A stretch of DNA of 24,249 nucleotides from positions 1 through 24,249 of the forward strand of contig DAOTVS010000036.1 of assembly GCA_034436375.1 (NCBI GenBank). Reading direction: 5' to 3'. Below, in pieces: positions 20,972 to 24,249 of the stretch; the stretch's first letter is position 1, and the number at the start of each line of letters is the position of its first letter. The notes under the pieces are model-generated. The model saw only the letters and a list, made by a program, of their open reading frames with translations. It was not told the DNA's origin and searched no databases. The position numbers were made by a program, and so were the translations under genes. The stretch is from DAOTVS01 sp034436375 (lineage in GTDB: Bacteria > Chloroflexota > Anaerolineae > SpSt-313).

Positions 20972-23900
20972 ATGGGCATTGCAAGCATCTTCCGCAGAGC
21001 GCCGGACCGCTTGAGTGCGGCCACAGCCAGCGCGGTCAAGCCGCACCATTCTATTGAGCACGCCATCGAGGCCCTGCGCTTGGCGATCGACAAAGATGCC
21101 GAGTCCGCCGCCAATGCTGGGGCTTCGCGTGTGGTCGCCGAGGCCTATCTGACCCTGGCTGGGCTGCAGATCCAGGCGACGCAAGGCGAGGCGGCGCTCG
21201 CAACCCTCGACGAATTACGGCGCTACCCTTTTGGAGCGGGGCCAGCGGCCGATGGCGCCCTGGAGTTGGCGGGCACAGGGCTGGTCGGTGAGGATGGGCT
21301 GCTCACTATTGTGACCTGGCTCAGCCAGGTGGGCCGCCTGGCCGAAGTGGTGCCTGACCTGCGCATCGCTGTTGACGGCCGCTTTCCCCACAGCGCTCTG
21401 CTCATCACGGCCCTGGGCGATGCCCTTGCCGCTGCCGGCGACTATGCCGGGGCCTCCGCACGCTATCGCTCGCTCATCGACCTCCTGCCCGAGCAGGGCC
21501 CGGGGCTCCTGCCGCGCCTGCGGGCCATTGCCGAAACGGCGCCCAGCGTTCAGCTGGCCCAGGAGACCCTGGGGCTCGTGCTCCTGAGGCAGGGGCACGC
21601 CGCGGAAGCGGCTACCCACCTGGCCACAGCACTGGCCCTGGGCGACCTGTCTTCCCCTGCGCTTCTGGCCCTGGCCGATGCCTACCTCGACCTGGGGCGC
21701 CTTACCCCCCTGCTGCCAGTGCTACAAAAGCTGCTGGACCAGGGCGATGAGGATGCTGCCCTGAGCCGCCGCTGCGAGCAGGCGCTTGCCCTACCCGATG
21801 CCAAGGGCGAGATGGCTCGCACCATCGAGCGCATCTGCGGCGATGCGCTGCGCCGCCAGGAGCGCTTTGCGGAGGCCCTGGATCACTACAGCCGCGCGCT
21901 CGAGGGGCCAGTCGTCACGGGCGATGATCGTTTCTTTGCCCAATCCCTGGTTGACCGGCTTGCAGGTCTGGCTCGTCAGGTCGAGGCGCCCGAGATGGCG
22001 GGGGTCCTGTTGGCCCTGGGGCGGGCGCGCCTGCTGGCCGGCTCGCCCGAAGGCGCCCTGGCTGCCTATCGCGAAGCCGTGAGCGCCGACCGCAACGCTA
22101 CGCCGCGCGCCATCGCCGGCCTGCACGACCTGATCGCCGCGGCGCCGGCGCTCCTTTCCGCCCGCCTGCAGCTCGTCGACCTGCAGCTGGCCGCTGCCGA
22201 CTGGCGCGGCGCCCTCGATACCCTGGAAGCGATCCGCCGCGAGATGCACATCAAGCGCGGCGTCACAGTCGAGCCCTACCGGCGCCTGTTGGCCGGAGTG
22301 GAGGCGGAAGGCAACAGCCTGATCGGCCACGAGTTACTCTTGGGCGGCGCCCTCTATGGCCTGGCCGAGGAATTGGCCGCCCCCGCCCCGGCCGAGGCCG
22401 TCTCGTACCTGGCGCGGGTGCTGACCTCTTTGGGAGCGGGCCATGCCGAAGCGGTGCTGAACCGGCTCGATGTGTTGGGGCTGCTGCTGGGAGATCCCAC
22501 GGGGGCGCATTTGTTGCAGGGTGATGCCTGCCTGGCCAAAGGTGACTATGCGGCGGCGTTGGCGGCCTACCTGCAAGTGCCCCTCGACGCCGAGACGGCC
22601 GATGTCCTCTGTGCCCGCCTTGAGCGCCTGGCGCAGGCCGATGCACAACGCCCCGAGCCGTTGCTGGCAGCGGCCGATGTGCGTCTGCACACTGGCGCCA
22701 AAGCGGCCGCCGTCTCTCTCCTGGCTGATGCCTTTGGCCGCGACCCGGGTCGCGCTGCGGCCCCGGTAGTGCAGCGCCTCAACACCCTCGTCAATGCCGG
22801 GCAGTGCCCGCCAGAAGGGCTGGCCCTGCTGGCGACCGCTCTGCTGCAGAGCGGCGATCCCGCCTCGCTCGAACAGGCCGCCCTGGCCGTGCAGGCCCTC
22901 TATGACGCCGGCCCCGCGCAGGCCACGCAAGTGGTGGACCTCTGCCGCCGTATCGTGGAGCAGGCCGAGCCCCTGTCGCCTGCCCATGCCCACGGCGCCC
23001 TTCTACTGGGCGACGCCCTGGCCGCTTTGGGGCAACCCGCTGCCGCGGCCGCAACCTGGGGTGGGCTGGTGGGCCACCCGCAAGCTGCCCCGGAGCCCCT
23101 CGTCGAGCGCCTGCAAGCCCTGGTCGAGCAGGCGCCCGACCTCACTGTCGCCTGGCTTAGCCTGGGCGATGCCTGCCTGAAGCGCAGTGAGCCCGCGGTG
23201 GCAAGCGCCCTCGATGCTTTTACCAGCGCTTTGCACGCCGACCCCCAGGGCTCGGCCCAGGCCATTTGGGAGCGGCTCCAGGTGCTTGATGCGCAGGGGC
23301 CCGACCTGCTGCGCATTCGCTTATTAGAGGCGGAGGCCCTGGCGGCGCTGGACCCGGCGCAGGCGGTTGACGTGCTGCGCAAGGCCCTGGTCGAGTTCGG
23401 AGCCGTGGCGGTGGAGCCTGTCGATCGCCTGGCGGCCCAGTTGCCCGCTGGCTCTCCGGTATGGCTTCTGCGCGGGGATGTGGAAGCAGCGCGGCGCGAC
23501 CCAGTGCGGGCGACGGGTTGGTTCCTGCAGGCAGTGCAGCAGGGCCTGCCGCACGAGGTCGGCCAGGCCGAAACGGCCCTGCGTCGGCTGGCCAAAGAGC
23601 ACCCCAATGCACCGGAGCCGAGCCTGGCGCTGGCCGAGGCCCTCTACCGCCAGGGGCGGCTGGAGGAAGCGGCGCAGCATCTGGGTGCGGTGGCCGAGGG
23701 TTACCCGGAGGCGCGGGAGCAGGCCCTGACCCGGCTGGATGAGTGGGCGGGGGCCAAGGGCGCTTTGCCCGGTGCGCTCGGGCTGGCCCGGGCCCAGGGG
23801 CGCATCGCTGCGGGCGATATCGAGGGCGCTCTGGCGGCCCTTGCGCTGACCCTGGATGATGCCCAGGCTTTGCCGCAGGCCCACGAGCGCCTGCAGGCGT

Positions 23901-24249
23901 TGGCCCAGGACTATCCGGGGCAGGCTGGCATCCTGAGCCTGCTGGTGTGGGCCGAGGCCCGCCTGGGGCAGGAGGATGCGCTGCACGATGCCGTCGGGCA
24001 CGCGGCGGCCTGGCTGGCCGCCGCCCCGGAGCAGGCGCCTGAGGTGGCCGATGCCCTTGCCTGCGCCGTCTCTGCCCTGGAGCGGCAGGGCCTGGCTCAC
24101 TCGGACCTGGCCCTGCGCACCGAATTAGGCCGGGCCGATGCCCTGTTGGCGGCCCAGGATCTCCCGGCTGCGGCGCAGCAATTGCAGCACGTGCTGAGCG
24201 CCTGGCCCCAGGCGGCGGGCCAGGTCAGTGCGCGCTGCCAGGGGGCGAC
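20972..24249 (+). CDS. Very large TPR-like repeat protein (3' end outside window)
   Basis: One frame stays open from ATG 20972 to the window edge, at least 1092 codons with no stop. It begins MGIASIFRRAPDRLSAATAS and is composed of helix-turn-helix repeats of TPR type. Clear units include GDYAGASARYRSL (near residue 155), ERFAEALDHYSRALEG (near 297), GSPEGALAAYREAV (near 358), GDYAAALAAYLQV (near 524) and GRLEEAAQHLGAVAEG (near 895). No signal peptide or membrane helix is seen, so a cytosolic scaffold is likely. The ribosome binding site is weak (AAAGG, about 14 bases away), suggesting coupling with the kinase-like gene 36 bases upstream. Related kinase-TPR pairs occur in Chloroflexota. The role is unknown, but binding to the kinase-like protein is a reasonable inference. 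Confidence 0.85.
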   Translation, partial: MGIASIFRRAPDRLSAATASAVKPHHSIEHAIEALRLAIDKDAESAANAGASRVVAEAYLTLAGLQIQATQGEAALATLDELRRYPFGAGPAADGALELAGTGLVGEDGLLTIVTWLSQVGRLAEVVPDLRIAVDGRFPHSALLITALGDALAAAGDYAGASARYRSLIDLLPEQGPGLLPRLRAIAETAPSVQLAQETLGLVLLRQGHAAEAATHLATALALGDLSSPALLALADAYLDLGRLTPLLPVLQKLLDQGDEDAALSRRCEQALALPDAKGEMARTIERICGDALRRQERFAEALDHYSRALEGPVVTGDDRFFAQSLVDRLAGLARQVEAPEMAGVLLALGRARLLAGSPEGALAAYREAVSADRNATPRAIAGLHDLIAAAPALLSARLQLVDLQLAAADWRGALDTLEAIRREMHIKRGVTVEPYRRLLAGVEAEGNSLIGHELLLGGALYGLAEELAAPAPAEAVSYLARVLTSLGAGHAEAVLNRLDVLGLLLGDPTGAHLLQGDACLAKGDYAAALAAYLQVPLDAETADVLCARLERLAQADAQRPEPLLAAADVRLHTGAKAAAVSLLADAFGRDPGRAAAPVVQRLNTLVNAGQCPPEGLALLATALLQSGDPASLEQAALAVQALYDAGPAQATQVVDLCRRIVEQAEPLSPAHAHGALLLGDALAALGQPAAAAATWGGLVGHPQAAPEPLVERLQALVEQAPDLTVAWLSLGDACLKRSEPAVASALDAFTSALHADPQGSAQAIWERLQVLDAQGPDLLRIRLLEAEALAALDPAQAVDVLRKALVEFGAVAVEPVDRLAAQLPAGSPVWLLRGDVEAARRDPVRATGWFLQAVQQGLPHEVGQAETALRRLAKEHPNAPEPSLALAEALYRQGRLEEAAQHLGAVAEGYPEAREQALTRLDEWAGAKGALPGALGLARAQGRIAAGDIEGALAALALTLDDAQALPQAHERLQALAQDYPGQAGILSLLVWAEARLGQEDALHDAVGHAAAWLAAAPEQAPEVADALACAVSALERQGLAHSDLALRTELGRADALLAAQDLPAAAQQLQHVLSAWPQAAGQVSARCQGA

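Overview
The window is GC-rich and gene-dense. It most likely comes from a member of the Chloroflexota (Anaerolineae-like) or a related metagenome-assembled lineage. This is inferred from the gene mix: a membrane-anchored kinase-like protein with a Thr/Pro-rich tail followed by a giant TPR-like protein, a membrane zinc-ribbon protein, a DUF2293 remnant and an XPB-N-like protein without a motor. No rRNA, tRNA, CRISPR array, prophage or transposase gene was seen.

Left edge (1-1280): a decayed zone with an open frame cut by the window edge, the echo of an antitoxin start and a broken DUF2293 gene. An intact Phd/YefM-PIN (VapC-like) toxin-antitoxin pair follows, with its own promoter and operator-like repeats, closed by a perfect 22-bp hairpin. 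From 1288 to 2959 lie a TIM-barrel aldo/keto-reductase-like gene (-) and a double-zinc-ribbon membrane protein (+), separated by two back-to-back promoters.

Minus-strand operon (7803 down to 2901): a strong promoter, a ~210-nt leader that looks structured, then gmhB-like heptose bisphosphate phosphatase, hddA-like GHMP kinase, threonine synthase and an XPB-N/helicase-associated-like protein. The first two belong to the GDP-heptose pathway; threonine synthase shares an intergenic region with the divergent aspartate kinase, so both ends of the threonine pathway sit together. Aspartate kinase is followed by a ~200-bp palindromic element, then an EamA/SMR-type membrane protein overlapped by a PHP-family histidinol-phosphatase-like gene.

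Centre (10778-14308): a 450-bp stretch with a decayed small gene and hairpins, then a plus-strand run of Nudix hydrolase, metallo-beta-lactamase-fold hydrolase, SAM methyltransferase and zinc alcohol dehydrogenase. A four-gene minus-strand operon (19327 down to 14451) encodes an AlaX tRNA-editing protein, a MATE transporter, a GH4 glycosidase and a fucose/arabinose-isomerase-like enzyme.

Right end (19356-24249): a predicted pseudokinase with a transmembrane helix and Thr/Pro-rich tail, then a very large TPR-like protein that runs off the window. The most interesting signals are the structured leader before the heptose genes, the pseudokinase/TPR pair, the palindromic element at the lysC stop codon, and the toxin-antitoxin scar at the left edge.
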